Source of the DNA: Pseudomonadota bacterium
GTDB taxonomy: Bacteria; Pseudomonadota; Gammaproteobacteria; Burkholderiales; SG8-39
Assembly (NCBI GenBank): GCA_018241645.1
Contig: JAFEDL010000087.1
Location: forward strand, 1-60,332
Direction of reading: 5' to 3'
Length of the DNA: 60,332 nt
The notes below the pieces were generated by a model, which worked only from the letters and a program-made list of their open reading frames with translations, was not told the DNA's origin and did not search any database. Positions 18,637-29,912 of the stretch are shown here, one piece after another. The position numbers were made by a program, and so were the translations under genes. Position 1 is the stretch's first letter. The number at the start of each line of letters is the position of its first letter.

Positions 18637-19373
18637 AAGGATTGAAAGACAAGGCGGTGCTCGTCACCGGCGGCGGCGGCGCGATCGGCGCGGCCATCTG
18701 CAGGCGCTTCGCCGAGGCCGGCGCGAAAGTCGTGGTCGCCGACCGCAATGCCGAGGCGGCGCAGCGCGTGGCCGCCGCGACCGGCGGGCGTGCGCTGGCG
18801 TTCGACATCAGCAATTACGCCGCGGCCAAGGCGGCCGTCGATTCGGCAGGACAAATCGACGTCCTGGTGAACAACGCCGGATGGGACCGCTTCCAGAACT
18901 TCATGGACATGGACCCGGCGGACTGGGACCAGCTGATCGACATCAACCTGCGCGGGCCGCTCAACATGCACCACATCGTCGTGCCGCAGATGGCAAAGCG
19001 CGGCTGGGGCCGCGTGGTGAACATCTCCTCGGACGCCGCGCGCGTGGGTTCGTCGGGGGAGTCGGTCTACTCGGCCTGCAAGGGCGGAATCCTGTCGTTC
19101 TCGAAGACGCTCGCGCGCGAACTTGCGCGCAAGGGCGTGACCGTGAACGTGGTCTGTCCCGGCCCCACCGACACCCCCATCCTGCGCGGGTTCGCGGGCG
19201 AGGGCGAGGCCGGCCAGAAAGTCATGGATGCGCTGGTGCGGGCCATCCCGCTGAAGCGCGTAGGCCAGCCGGACGACATGCCCGGCATCGTCGCGTTCCT
19301 CGCGAGCGACGAGGCCGCCTACATCACCGGCCAGGTGATCAGCGTGTCGGGCGGCCTCACGATGGCGGGCTGA
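18633..19373 (+). CDS. SDR-family dehydrogenase resembling 2-hydroxycyclohexanecarboxyl-CoA dehydrogenase (BadH)
   Basis: A 246-residue classical short-chain dehydrogenase with the cofactor loop TGGGGAIG, NNAG, and the Ser-Tyr-Lys triad in NISSDAARVGSSGESVYSACKGG (split here as NISSDAARVGSSGE and VYSACKGG). The stretches NNAGWDRF, MHHIVVPQM and VCPGPTDTPIL look most like BadH, which oxidises a hydroxy-CoA ester in alicyclic ring degradation. It starts inside the paaK stop (ATGA). In this setting it could supply the hydroxyacyl-CoA dehydrogenase step otherwise done by PaaH; that is inference. Confidence 0.85.
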   Translation: MKGLKDKAVLVTGGGGAIGAAICRRFAEAGAKVVVADRNAEAAQRVAAATGGRALAFDISNYAAAKAAVDSAGQIDVLVNNAGWDRFQNFMDMDPADWDQLIDINLRGPLNMHHIVVPQMAKRGWGRVVNISSDAARVGSSGESVYSACKGGILSFSKTLARELARKGVTVNVVCPGPTDTPILRGFAGEGEAGQKVMDALVRAIPLKRVGQPDDMPGIVAFLASDEAAYITGQVISVSGGLTMAG

Positions 19374-19376
19374 GCC

Positions 19377-19808
19377 GTGCATCCCTTTCCCTGGACCGAC
19401 CGCTACCTGCTCGGCTATCCGCCGATGGACGCCACCCACCGGGAGTTCGTCGACATCGTGGACGCCATCCTGTCCGCGCAGGACGCCGAAGTCGCGCCGC
19501 TGCTCGCAAAGTTCGCGCAGCACGCGGAGAAGCACTTCGACGAAGAGCGCGAGTGGATGCAGAGCACCGACTTTCCCGCGGCGGATTGCCATATCGACGA
19601 GCACGAGGCGGTCATGGCATCGGTGCGCCAGGTGGCCGAAGTGGTGGCGCTGGGCGACGTCGCGGAAGGCCGCCGGCTGGCGACGGAACTCGCGCGCTGG
19701 TTTCCCGGCCATGCCGACTACATGGACGCGCCGCTCGCCCAGTGGATGGCCAAGCGCCGCATGGGCGGGGTGCCGGTGGTGATCCGGCGCGGGGCGACCG
19801 GCGGGTAG
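19377..19808 (+). CDS. Bacteriohemerythrin
   Basis: A 143-residue hemerythrin domain protein starting at GTG. All seven di-iron ligands are in register: His21 (DATHREF), His53 and Glu57 (KHFDEE), His72 and His76 (CHIDEH), His112 and Asp117 (GHADYMD). Bacteriohemerythrins bind O2 reversibly and can deliver it or sense it. It begins 3 bases after the SDR stop and so is likely the last gene of the paaG-paaK unit, next to an O2-using epoxidase. Confidence 0.92.
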   Translation: MHPFPWTDRYLLGYPPMDATHREFVDIVDAILSAQDAEVAPLLAKFAQHAEKHFDEEREWMQSTDFPAADCHIDEHEAVMASVRQVAEVVALGDVAEGRRLATELARWFPGHADYMDAPLAQWMAKRRMGGVPVVIRRGATGG

Positions 19809-19814
19809 CCGCCC

Positions 19815-20705
19815 TCAGGCCCAATTCAAGCTGAAGGAACCTGCATTCGCTTTCACCCGGGCCGCGTGCGGCGGGCCCCAGTGCGCGGGAGCGAACAGCG
19901 CGCCGCTCTCAGCGCAGTCGGCGAGGATCCGGCGCCGCGTGGCCCGCGCGCCCTCGGCGTGCTCGCAGAACCGGCTGTTCACGTCCGGGTAATACACCTG
20001 CAGCGGATGGTGGCAGAGGTCGCCGGCGAACAGCATGCGTTGCCCGCCGGATTCGGCGCGCAGCACGACGTGTCCGGGCGTATGGCCGGGGGTCGGCTCC
20101 ACCAGCAACCCATCCTCGATCGCGTGCGCGCCCGTGATCGTCTGCAGTTGTCCCGCCTCCAGCACCGGCAGCAGGCTGTCCTGCCAGATCGCCCGGTCGT
20201 CCTCCCCCGGGCGGTCGGCATTGGCCTTGGCTTCGGCCGACACCAGCTCGGCCTTCGAGCACAGGACCTTCGCGTTGGGAAAAGTCGGCACCCAGCGGCC
20301 GTTGCGCAACTGCGTATTCCAGCCGACGTGGTCCACATGCAGGTGCGTGCACAGCACCAGGTCGATGTCTTCGGGCTTGTACCCGGCGTGGGCGAGCCGC
20401 TCGATGTAGGGCAGCTCCAGGTCGTAGAAGCCGGGCGAATTGGGCCGCGGCTTGTGGTTGCCGATGCAGGTGTCCACCAGGATCGTATGGTGCTTCGTGC
20501 GCAGCAGCCACGAATGGGTGCCCATCACGAAGCGGCGCTTGGCCGGGTCGTAGTGGCTGGGCGCGAGCCAGCCCATGTGGCGCTCGATCGCATCCGCAGG
20601 CAGGTCGGGCAGCAGGTGCGCGGGCGGGAAAGCCGCGCCCAGTGTCTCCTTGATGCGCATCACCCCGATCGAACCGCAGCTGAAGCTGCTCGCCGGGACG
20701 CTCAT
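19815..20705 (-). CDS. MBL-fold metallo-hydrolase
   Basis: A 296-residue metallo-beta-lactamase-fold hydrolase with the metal motif CTHLHVDHVGWN, a second His in PTPGHTPGHVVL and Asp in FAGDLCHHP. The layout is that of the quorum-quenching-lactonase-like and related lactonase group, but the substrate cannot be read. Its ATG overlaps the stop of the upstream flavin monooxygenase (ATGA at 20702-20705), which argues for consecutive steps in one pathway. The longer open frame upstream is not used. Confidence 0.88.
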   Translation of the reverse strand: MSVPASSFSCGSIGVMRIKETLGAAFPPAHLLPDLPADAIERHMGWLAPSHYDPAKRRFVMGTHSWLLRTKHHTILVDTCIGNHKPRPNSPGFYDLELPYIERLAHAGYKPEDIDLVLCTHLHVDHVGWNTQLRNGRWVPTFPNAKVLCSKAELVSAEAKANADRPGEDDRAIWQDSLLPVLEAGQLQTITGAHAIEDGLLVEPTPGHTPGHVVLRAESGGQRMLFAGDLCHHPLQVYYPDVNSRFCEHAEGARATRRRILADCAESGALFAPAHWGPPHAARVKANAGSFSLNWA

Positions 20706-21901
20706 GCTGGCACCCCGGCAAGCGCCGCGTCCGCGTCGTAGCCGTAGATCTTCTGCTGCCCCTCGGGAAAGCCGCTGGGGTATTTCTGCTGGTTCTCGTG
20801 CAGCCGGGAATCCCGGCGCGCAACCCTGGCGGGATCGGACATGTTGAAGAGCTCCTCGGCTTCGCGCGAGAACCGCTGCACCCACTCGGCGCGCTCCTTG
20901 CGGATGCGTTCGTAGCGTTCGATTGCCGCGACCGGCTCGCCCGGCGCATCGGCGATGCAGCCGGCCAGCACGTAGGCGTCCTCGATCGACTGCGCCGCGC
21001 CTTGCGCGTGATAGGGCAGCATCGCGTGGGCGGCATCGCCGAGCAGGACCACCCGGCCGGCGTGCCAGGTCGGCAGCGGCTCCCGGTCGTACAGCGCCAT
21101 GCGAAAGAGCTTCGTCGTCGCGCGGATCACGCCGAGCACCTGCGGGTGCCAGCCCGCGTACTCGGCCAGCGCATCGTCCACGTTGCCGGTGGCCGACCAG
21201 GATTCGCGCGAGGGCGCCTGGGAGCGCCCGACGCCGATCCAGTTGTGCGTCCGCCCCCCGGAGATGTAGTAGTGCACGAGGCTGCGCTCCGGCCCCCACC
21301 AGTTGCTCGACAGGAAATCGAGCTTCAGGCCGGCCACGGCCTCGGCCGGCATCGTGCCGCGCCAGGCCACGTTCCCCGAGAAGCGCGGCGCGCCCTTGCC
21401 GAACAGCTGGTCGCGCACGAGCGAATGGATGCCGTCGGCGGCCACGACGGCCTCGCCCGCATGGGTGGAGCCGTCCTCCAGCGTAAGCGAGGCGCCCTGC
21501 GCGTCGTGCGCGACGCTCGCGACCTTGCAGCCGAGGTGGATGTTCGCGCTGCCCAGCGCCCCCACCAGCAGTTCGAGGACCTCCGCCCGGTGCGCGTGGT
21601 AGTACGGCGCGCCGAAGTGGCGCTCCGCCTCGTAGCCCAGCGGCGTCCACAGGATCCGCTCGCCGCTTTGCCAGGAGCGCACCTCGAGCCCCTTGGGCAT
21701 CACCGCGATCCGGGCGAGCGGACCGCCGAGGCCGAGCTTCATGAGGATGCGCATCACGTTGGCGGAAAGCTGGATCCCGGCGCCGACCTCGCGGAACGCC
21801 GCGGCCTGCTCGAACAGTTCGAACGGCACGCCGCGCGCGCGCAGGCACAGGGCCGTCGCGATGCCGCCGATGCCGCCACCTGCGATGAGTATGGGTTTCA
21901 T
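20702..21901 (-). CDS. FAD-dependent aromatic monooxygenase (salicylate/3-hydroxybenzoate hydroxylase-like)
   Basis: A 399-residue group A flavoprotein monooxygenase. Motifs are the FAD dinucleotide fold IAGGGIGGIATALCL, the DG motif VVAADGIHSLVRDQLFG, and the GD motif LLGDAAHAMLPYHAQGA. The overall pattern resembles 3-hydroxybenzoate 6-hydroxylase and salicylate hydroxylase, which hydroxylate a ring carbon para or at a carboxyl-bearing carbon. It is divergent from the Ada-like gene and is followed by an overlapping metallo-hydrolase gene. Confidence 0.9.
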   Translation of the reverse strand: MKPILIAGGGIGGIATALCLRARGVPFELFEQAAAFREVGAGIQLSANVMRILMKLGLGGPLARIAVMPKGLEVRSWQSGERILWTPLGYEAERHFGAPYYHAHRAEVLELLVGALGSANIHLGCKVASVAHDAQGASLTLEDGSTHAGEAVVAADGIHSLVRDQLFGKGAPRFSGNVAWRGTMPAEAVAGLKLDFLSSNWWGPERSLVHYYISGGRTHNWIGVGRSQAPSRESWSATGNVDDALAEYAGWHPQVLGVIRATTKLFRMALYDREPLPTWHAGRVVLLGDAAHAMLPYHAQGAAQSIEDAYVLAGCIADAPGEPVAAIERYERIRKERAEWVQRFSREAEELFNMSDPARVARRDSRLHENQQKYPSGFPEGQQKIYGYDADAALAGVPA

Positions 21902-21972
21902 GGCGCAAAAGCATACCGGGTAAGCGCAAGAAGCGGATGGATTTGGCCCCCCGGTTTCGCTACTCTGCGCCC

Positions 21973-24889
<2,917 letters not shown>

Positions 24890-24997
24890 GGTTGTTTTCC
24901 AAAATAAGCATATTGATTGGCTTGAAGCCGGCTCCAGTAAATGACTTCTAAAGCATAATGTTTGAGATTTACCCGGACTCATAGACCCGATCCCGCC
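24890..24997. other. AT-rich intergenic stretch before the MoxR operon
   Basis: About 108 bases, clearly richer in A and T than the surrounding sequence, between fadH and the MoxR gene. It must carry the promoter of the MoxR operon, with TTGATT (24913-24918) and CATAAT (24954-24959) as isolated promoter-like hexamers that are not correctly spaced to each other. No gene or terminator hairpin of good quality is seen. Confidence 0.4.
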
Positions 24998-25969
24998 ATG
25001 AACGCCCCGTCCGCGCCCGTCGTCCCCCTGCCCGCCGCCGAGGCCCGGGCGGTGCTCGACCGCGTGGCGAAGAACATCGAGCGGGTGCTGCAGGGCCAGC
25101 ACGCCTCGATCCGGAAGCTGCTCGCGGCGTTCTCGGCCGGCGGCCACGTGCTGATCGAGGACGTGCCCGGCACCGGCAAGACGACGCTGGCCAAGGCACT
25201 GGCGCAGTCCATCGGGGCGCCGTTCGCCCGCATCCAGTTCACGCCCGACCTGCTGCCCTCGGACATCCTGGGCGTGTCGATCTACAACCCGCGCGACCAG
25301 CAGTTCGAGTTCCGCGAGGGCCCGGTGTTCACCAGCATCCTGCTTGCCGACGAGATCAACCGCGCCAGCCCGCGCACCCAGTCGGCGCTGCTCGAGGTCA
25401 TGGGCGAGGCCCAGGTCACGGTGGAAGGGCGCACGCAGCGGCTCGATCCGCTGTTCTTCGTGATGGCCACGCAGAACCCCGTGGAGTTCCGCGGCACCTA
25501 CCCGCTCCCCGAGGCGCAGATGGACCGCTTCGCCATGCGCCTGTCGCTCGGCTACATCGACGCCGCGATGGAGGTGGCCATGCTCACCGCGCAGGAGAAC
25601 GAGCATCCGCTGGCATCGATCGGCGCGGTGGCCAGCCACGCCGAGGTGCTGGGCGCCCGCGCCGCGGCCCACGCGGTGCGGATCGCCGACGAACTCAAGG
25701 CCTACATCGTCTCGCTGGCGCGCGCCACCCGCGAAGCGGCCTCGGTGCAGCTCGGCTGCGGCCCGCGCGCATCCATCGCGCTGACGCAGGTAGCCCGCTC
25801 GCTCGCGCTGATCGACGGCGAGTCCTTCGTGCGGCCCGAGCACGTGCGCGAGGCGGCGCAGAGCGTGCTCGCCCACCGCATCGTCCTGCAGCCCCAGGCC
25901 CGCTACGCAGGCGCGAGCGGGGCGTCGGTGGTGGCCGACGCGCTCGACTCGGTCCCGGTCCCCGCCTAG
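24998..25969 (+). CDS. MoxR-family AAA+ ATPase
   Basis: A 323-residue MoxR ATPase. Walker A is EDVPGTGKTTLAKAL, Walker B ILLADEINRASPRTQSALLE, with sensor 1 MATQNP and the PLPEAQMDRF segment. MoxR ATPases act as chaperones that insert cofactors or assemble complexes together with DUF58 proteins, and such a gene follows directly. The ATG at 24998 is chosen as start; an upstream TTG frame only adds non-conserved residues. Confidence 0.93.
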   Translation: MNAPSAPVVPLPAAEARAVLDRVAKNIERVLQGQHASIRKLLAAFSAGGHVLIEDVPGTGKTTLAKALAQSIGAPFARIQFTPDLLPSDILGVSIYNPRDQQFEFREGPVFTSILLADEINRASPRTQSALLEVMGEAQVTVEGRTQRLDPLFFVMATQNPVEFRGTYPLPEAQMDRFAMRLSLGYIDAAMEVAMLTAQENEHPLASIGAVASHAEVLGARAAAHAVRIADELKAYIVSLARATREAASVQLGCGPRASIALTQVARSLALIDGESFVRPEHVREAAQSVLAHRIVLQPQARYAGASGASVVADALDSVPVPA

Positions 25970-25980
25970 GCGAATCCGCG

Positions 25981-27300
25981 ATGCGGCGGTTTCACTACAC
26001 GCTGCTCCGCCTGGTCAGCGCGTCCGACTGGTTCGTGCGCGAGCACCTGACCGGCGCAGGCAAGCTCGCCGCCGTGAGTGCTTTCATGGCGGCGGTCGTG
26101 GGCCTGGACACGCACCAATCGCTCGCCTCGCAGGTGTTCGCGCTGCTCGCCGCGATGCTCGCGCTTTCCGCCGTCCTGAGCCTCATGTTCCGCGCGAAGG
26201 TGTCGGTGCGCCGCACCCTGCCGAGGTTCGCCACTGCGGGCGAGGAACTCGGCTACCGGATCTCGGTGGGCAACACGGGCACGCGGCCGCTGGCCGACCT
26301 CGAGGTGCGGGAACGCTTCGCCGATGCGCGGCCTACGTTCGACGAGTTCCGGCGCGGCCGCGACCCGCGCGAGGCGCAACGCAACTGGGTGGACCGCAAG
26401 GGCGGGTATTTCCGCTGGCGCCACCTGGTCGAGCGCCGGCTCCCCGAGCGCTGCGCGGGCGGCTCCCTCGCGCTGATGCCCGCGGGCGCGCACGCGGAAG
26501 TGCGCGCGACCCTCGTGCCGCGCCGGCGCGGGGTGCTCGCCTTCGACGGTGTCGACATCGTGCGCCCGGACGTCTTCGGCCTCGCATATGGCCGCGCGCA
26601 CACGCCGCTGGCCGACAAGCTCGTGGTGCTGCCCAGGCGCTACCGCGTGCCGCAGGTGCTGTTGCCCGCACAGCGCCTGCTGCAGCCCGGCGGCCACGCG
26701 CTGGCCTCGACGATCGGCGACTCCGAGGAGTTCCTGTCCCTGCGCGAATACCGGCCCGGCGACAGCCTGCGGCGCGTGCACTGGAAGAGCTTCGCGCGCA
26801 CGGGCGAGCCGGTGGTGAAGGAGTACGAGACCGAGTTCTTCGAGCGCCACGCCCTCGTCCTGGACACCGGCGCGCCGGGCGAAACCGAGGCCTTCGAGGA
26901 GGCCGTGTCGATCGCCGCCTCGTTCGTCTACACGATCGACACCCAGGAGTCGCTGCTCGACCTGGTCTTCGTCGCCGGCCAGCCGGAGTGCCATACCGCC
27001 GGGCGCGGCGAGGCGTCGAACGTGCACCTGCTCGAAATCCTCGCCGGACTTGCGCCCACCCCGCCGGCCGAGTTCGACACGCTTGCGCGCCAGGTCCTGT
27101 CGATGCGCGGCACGCTCTCTTCGGCCGTATTCGTGCTGCTTGCCTGGGACGAGCCGCGCCGCAAACTCGTGTCCGCGCTTACCGCGGCAGGGTTGGGCGT
27201 GCGCGTGCTGCTGGTCAGCGAAACGCCGCCCGCGGATGCCGAAGGGCTGCTCGTGCTGCAGCCGGGCCGGATCGAAGCCGGCCTCATGAAGCTCGCATGA
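25981..27300 (+). CDS. DUF58 domain protein
   Basis: A 439-residue membrane-anchored protein. Two hydrophobic segments (roughly residues 28-44 and 47-67) precede a beta-rich region and the DUF58 signature SLREYRPGDSLRRVHWKSF with KEYETEFF, then a von Willebrand-like domain. DUF58 proteins work with MoxR ATPases; their client is usually unknown. The stop overlaps the next ATG as ATGA. Confidence 0.92.
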   Translation: MRRFHYTLLRLVSASDWFVREHLTGAGKLAAVSAFMAAVVGLDTHQSLASQVFALLAAMLALSAVLSLMFRAKVSVRRTLPRFATAGEELGYRISVGNTGTRPLADLEVRERFADARPTFDEFRRGRDPREAQRNWVDRKGGYFRWRHLVERRLPERCAGGSLALMPAGAHAEVRATLVPRRRGVLAFDGVDIVRPDVFGLAYGRAHTPLADKLVVLPRRYRVPQVLLPAQRLLQPGGHALASTIGDSEEFLSLREYRPGDSLRRVHWKSFARTGEPVVKEYETEFFERHALVLDTGAPGETEAFEEAVSIAASFVYTIDTQESLLDLVFVAGQPECHTAGRGEASNVHLLEILAGLAPTPPAEFDTLARQVLSMRGTLSSAVFVLLAWDEPRRKLVSALTAAGLGVRVLLVSETPPADAEGLLVLQPGRIEAGLMKLA

Positions 27301-29327
27301 ACGCGCCCAATCCGGCCCCCGGCATGTTCCAGGTGCCGCCTGCGCTGCTCGCCGTGGCGCTGGCCTTCTGGGGCTGGCAGACGAAGAACGGGTATGCGGC
27401 CGCCGGCTTTGCGCTGGTGATGCTGCTCCCGGTGCTCACCCGGCTGCGCCTCGAACTGGCCGAGCGCGACCAGCATCGCATCGCCGACCTCACGATGATC
27501 CTGTATGTCGCCGTCGCCGCCTCGCTGATCGCCACCGAGAGCCTGCGGGCCGGGGTGCACGAGTCGCTCGTCTGGCTGCCCGGGGTCATGCTGCCGCTGA
27601 TGCTCGCGCAGACCATGTGCGTGGAGGGTCGCGTGCCGCTCACGGCCCTGTTCCGGTACCTGCGCAAGCTCAAGGCGCGCGGCGTGAAGGTGCAGGACCC
27701 GCAGGTCGACCTCACCGGGCCGTACCTCGCGCTGGTCCTGATCGCGGCCGGCATGGCGAACCAGCCGGGCTACGGCTATTTCGCCGGCATCGTGCTGATC
27801 GTCGCCGCGGCGCTGGTCCGCATCCGGCCCTCGCGCGTCGGGATAGCGGCCTGGATGCTGGCCCTCGCCGTCTCGACCGGCGCCGGGTTCGGGGTCCAGT
27901 CCGGGCTGTACACGCTGCAGACGCTGATCGAGGACTGGATCATCGACTGGCAGCTCGGCGGGCCCCTGCTCGACCCCTACCGCAGCTCCACCCGCATCGG
28001 CGAGCTCGGGCGGCTCAAGGCCGAGGACGCGATCGTAATGCGCGTGTACGCCAGCCGGGACGCGACCGACCGGCCTGTCCTCCTGCACCGGGCCAGCTAC
28101 AACCAGTACGCCGGCACAACCTGGATTGCGCGCCAGGGCAACCTCGAAGTCCTGACCGGCCGCGGCGACGGGACGGTCTTCCTGCTCGGCGGGACCGCGG
28201 CAGTAGCGGCCCCGGCGGATACCCGCAAGGTGCGCATCTCCGAGCGCGTGCGGGGCGGCCGCACGCTGCTTGCGCTACCGCTGAACGCCTCGGCCGTCAG
28301 CGACCTCGTCGCCAGCCGCGTGCGCAGCAACCCGCTGGGCGCGGTGCAGGCGGAGATGGAGGTGCCCTGGACGTTCTACTACGCGCTCTACAGCCCGGGC
28401 GCGGCCATCGCCCCACCCGGATATGCGGCGGCCGGCGCAGAGGACCTGCACGTCCCCGAGCGCGAACGGCGCACGCTGGAGGCGGTGGCCCGGCAGCTCG
28501 GGCTCGCGGGGATGGCGCCGGCGGCGGCCGTGCAGCGCGTCATGGCCTACTTCGCGGGCTTCGAATACTCGACCGTGCGCAACCACCCGTTCTCGGAACT
28601 CGCCCCCAGGAGTGAAACCCCGCTGGCCGAATTCCTCAACACCACCCACCGCGGCCACTGCGAATATTTCGCGACCGCTGCAACGCTGCTGCTGCGCACG
28701 GCCGGCATCCCGGCGCGATATGCCACCGGGTACTCGATCCAGGACTGGAGCAGCTGGGAAGAGGCCTGGATCGTGCGCGAGCGGCACTCGCACGCCTGGG
28801 CCCGGGCATACGTCGACGGACAGTGGCGCGACATCGACGCGACGCCCGCCGCGTGGTTCGCCGAGGAGGAGTCGCTGGCGCCGGCGAGCCAGAGGCTCGC
28901 CGATTTCCTGCGCTGGGCGGGTTTCCGCTGGACCACGCGCGACGGCAGCGAGACCCGCATCCTCGCCTGGGCCGTGGTCGCGCTCGCCGCGGTGATCCTC
29001 GTCTGGAAACTGGTGAGCGAAGGCGGCCTCGTGCGCCTTGCGCAGCGCGCCGGCATGGGGCGACAGGCGCGGCCGGGCGACGATTCGGAGTTCTACGCCG
29101 TCGAAGCGGCGCTGGCGAAACGCGTCCCGCGTCGCGCGAGCGAGCCTGTGCTCGAGTGGCTGCCGCGCGCCGGGGCCGGGCTCGAGGCGGGCGCGCGAGC
29201 CGAACTCGAACGGCTCGCCGCCCTGCATTATCGCTACCGCTTCGATCCGGCCGGCCTCGCCGCGAACGAGCGGGCGGGCCTGTCGAAAGGGTGCAGCGCG
29301 ATGCTGGCTGTCATGCGGCGCGCGTAA
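27297..29327 (+). CDS. Transglutaminase-like membrane protein (TgpA type)
   Basis: A 676-residue protein with a cluster of N-terminal membrane segments (about residues 10-205), a large periplasmic transglutaminase-like domain and one more membrane segment near residue 555, followed by a DUF4129-like tail. The Cys-His-Asp triad is readable as Cys455 (HRGHCEYFA), His499 (RHSHAW) and Asp514 (RDIDATP). The family occurs in the operon order MoxR-DUF58-TgpA, exactly as here; TgpA is essential in Pseudomonas aeruginosa, with an envelope role. The ATG overlaps the DUF58 stop. Confidence 0.93.
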   Translation: MNAPNPAPGMFQVPPALLAVALAFWGWQTKNGYAAAGFALVMLLPVLTRLRLELAERDQHRIADLTMILYVAVAASLIATESLRAGVHESLVWLPGVMLPLMLAQTMCVEGRVPLTALFRYLRKLKARGVKVQDPQVDLTGPYLALVLIAAGMANQPGYGYFAGIVLIVAAALVRIRPSRVGIAAWMLALAVSTGAGFGVQSGLYTLQTLIEDWIIDWQLGGPLLDPYRSSTRIGELGRLKAEDAIVMRVYASRDATDRPVLLHRASYNQYAGTTWIARQGNLEVLTGRGDGTVFLLGGTAAVAAPADTRKVRISERVRGGRTLLALPLNASAVSDLVASRVRSNPLGAVQAEMEVPWTFYYALYSPGAAIAPPGYAAAGAEDLHVPERERRTLEAVARQLGLAGMAPAAAVQRVMAYFAGFEYSTVRNHPFSELAPRSETPLAEFLNTTHRGHCEYFATAATLLLRTAGIPARYATGYSIQDWSSWEEAWIVRERHSHAWARAYVDGQWRDIDATPAAWFAEEESLAPASQRLADFLRWAGFRWTTRDGSETRILAWAVVALAAVILVWKLVSEGGLVRLAQRAGMGRQARPGDDSEFYAVEAALAKRVPRRASEPVLEWLPRAGAGLEAGARAELERLAALHYRYRFDPAGLAANERAGLSKGCSAMLAVMRRA

Positions 29328-29357
29328 AATGCGCGGGCGTTCAACAGGAGGAATCCC

Positions 29358-29909
29358 ATGTCCGGTGGTGCACACGTAGACCCGTCCAACAAGAAGATCG
29401 CGCTGCAGATCGCAATCCTTGCCGTCGTCCTCGCCTTCTCCGAGACGCTGGGCAAGGGCGCGCAGACAGCCGCGCTGAGCCTCAACATCGAAGCGTCCAA
29501 CCTCTGGTCGTTCTACCAGGCGAAGACGATCCGCCAGACGACCATGCGCACGGCCGCGGACCTGCTCAGCGCACAGACGGGCGAGAAGGGCACCGAAGCC
29601 GAGAAGAAGCAGGTCGAGGCATGGCGCAAGACCGCCGACCGCTACGAATCGGAGCCCGACAAGGGCGAGGGCCGCAAGGAGCTCGCCGCGCGCGCCAAGC
29701 AGGCGGAGGAAAAGCGCGACCGGTCGCTGGCCGCCTACCACCACTACGAGGTGGCCTCGGCCGCGGTGCAGATCGCGATCGTGCTGGCCTCCGCCGAGGT
29801 CATCACCAGCGTCGTCGCGCTTGGCTGGGCCTCCGCGCTGCTGGGCGTGGCGGCGGTCGGGTTCTGCCTGATCGGCTTCTTCTGGCCGATGGCGGTGCAT
29901 CTCTTCTAG
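29358..29909 (+). CDS. DUF4337 family membrane protein
   Basis: A 183-residue protein with the DUF4337 layout: an N-terminal hydrophobic helix (residues 13-30), a charged helical middle rich in Glu, Lys and Ala (about 70-125) that may form a coiled coil, and two closely spaced C-terminal membrane helices. The segment SLNIEASNLWSFYQAKTIRQ is a family hallmark. An AGGAGG ribosome site lies 6 bases before the ATG. It follows the TgpA gene by 30 bases. Function unknown. Confidence 0.85.
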   Translation: MSGGAHVDPSNKKIALQIAILAVVLAFSETLGKGAQTAALSLNIEASNLWSFYQAKTIRQTTMRTAADLLSAQTGEKGTEAEKKQVEAWRKTADRYESEPDKGEGRKELAARAKQAEEKRDRSLAAYHHYEVASAAVQIAIVLASAEVITSVVALGWASALLGVAAVGFCLIGFFWPMAVHLF

Positions 29910-29912
29910 CCC

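Noticed and set aside
24890..24997. AT-rich gap before the MoxR gene as a remnant of an insertion element
   Set aside because: No terminal repeats, target duplication or coding remnant; it is short and is more simply a promoter region.
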